Shown piece after piece: positions 6,133-6,336 of a stretch of DNA of 6,336 nucleotides. The notes under the pieces were generated by a model that saw only the letters and a list, made by a program, of their open reading frames with translations, made no database searches and was not told where the DNA came from. Within the stretch, counting starts at the first letter, position 1. The number at the start of each line of letters is the position of its first letter. Made by a program: the position numbers and the translations under genes. Source of the stretch: an uncultured Phycisphaerae bacterium (lineage in GTDB: Bacteria > Planctomycetota > Phycisphaerae > Phycisphaerales > SM1A02); contig CAJWSE010000061.1 of NCBI GenBank assembly GCA_913046275.1, positions 1-6,336 on the forward strand. Direction: 5' to 3'.

Positions 6133-6336
6133 ATGAGTGTGGCAAACAACGATAAACAAAAAACAGTTGCATATGCGCGTAGTCTTTTGCAATCGAGCTC
6201 CTTAGTGACAAACTTTGAAAAAAAAGTAGAGCTAGGAATTGCTGAAATTCGTAATTTGATGGGCGAATTTATTCAGAATGAATCTGCGGGTCGGCTGTCG
6301 CCTGCTCTTGCGAGTGCGCATGAAATACTTATAAAA
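6133..6336 (+). CDS. Unidentified protein, N-terminal part, cut by window edge
   Basis: An open frame of 68 codons runs from ATG 6133 to the end of the window without a stop. The sequence opens MSVANNDKQKTVAYARSLLQ and is polar and likely helical, with no signal peptide or membrane segment in the visible part. I do not recognise the family. It follows flhA by 27 bases on the same strand with a good Shine-Dalgarno, so it is probably in the same operon. In many flagellated bacteria flhF comes next, but the usual FlhF start (a short beta strand with a K-x-F/Y pattern followed by an ALxxVxxELGxDAxI helix) is not visible. It could be an FlhF with a different N-terminus, a regulator, or a lineage-specific flagellar protein. 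Confidence 0.6.
   Translation, partial: MSVANNDKQKTVAYARSLLQSSSLVTNFEKKVELGIAEIRNLMGEFIQNESAGRLSPALASAHEILIK

Overview
The window carries the membrane core of a flagellar type III export apparatus. It is a tightly packed plus-strand cluster in the order fliO-fliP-fliQ-fliR-flhB-flhA. A divergent gene for an exported TPR protein lies at the left edge, and an unrecognised gene runs off the right edge. The DNA is moderately AT-rich, and the cluster belongs to a motile bacterium with a cell envelope that takes Sec-exported proteins. The left-hand protein resembles the BamD-like TPR proteins that I associate with Planctomycetota (Phycisphaerae-like). This lineage guess rests on family resemblance alone and is weak.

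Layout: 1-706 (minus strand) is a BamD/YfiO-like TPR protein with a signal peptide, cut by the window edge. 707-815 is a 109-bp divergent intergenic region that must hold the control sequences for both directions; it contains two small inverted repeats and a duplicated CAAGGATG. 816-4048 holds fliO, fliP, fliQ, fliR and flhB. Every junction from fliO to flhA is an overlap (ATGA or TAATG), so the genes are very probably co-transcribed and translationally coupled. 4045-6105 is flhA, which is full length except for an in-frame TAG at codon 153. 6133-6336 is the start of an unidentified ORF, downstream of flhA where many genomes have flhF.

How the genes work together: FliP, FliQ and FliR form the export gate, and FliO helps assemble FliP. 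FlhB sits on the gate and, in model systems, cleaves itself at an NPTH motif to allow the switch in export specificity. FlhA is the ring-forming, proton-motive-force-linked export motor and docks chaperone-substrate complexes. Two departures from this textbook set stand out. FlhB has lost the NPTH autocleavage motif: the aligned residues are A-G-N-K, and the linker before them is shorter and rewritten. FlhA carries an amber codon where the family has a conserved glutamate, yet the sequence on both sides of the stop is well conserved. I found no CRISPR array, tRNA, rRNA, insertion sequence or convincing terminator. I see no wholly new system here; the novelty lies in the altered FlhB and the interrupted FlhA.
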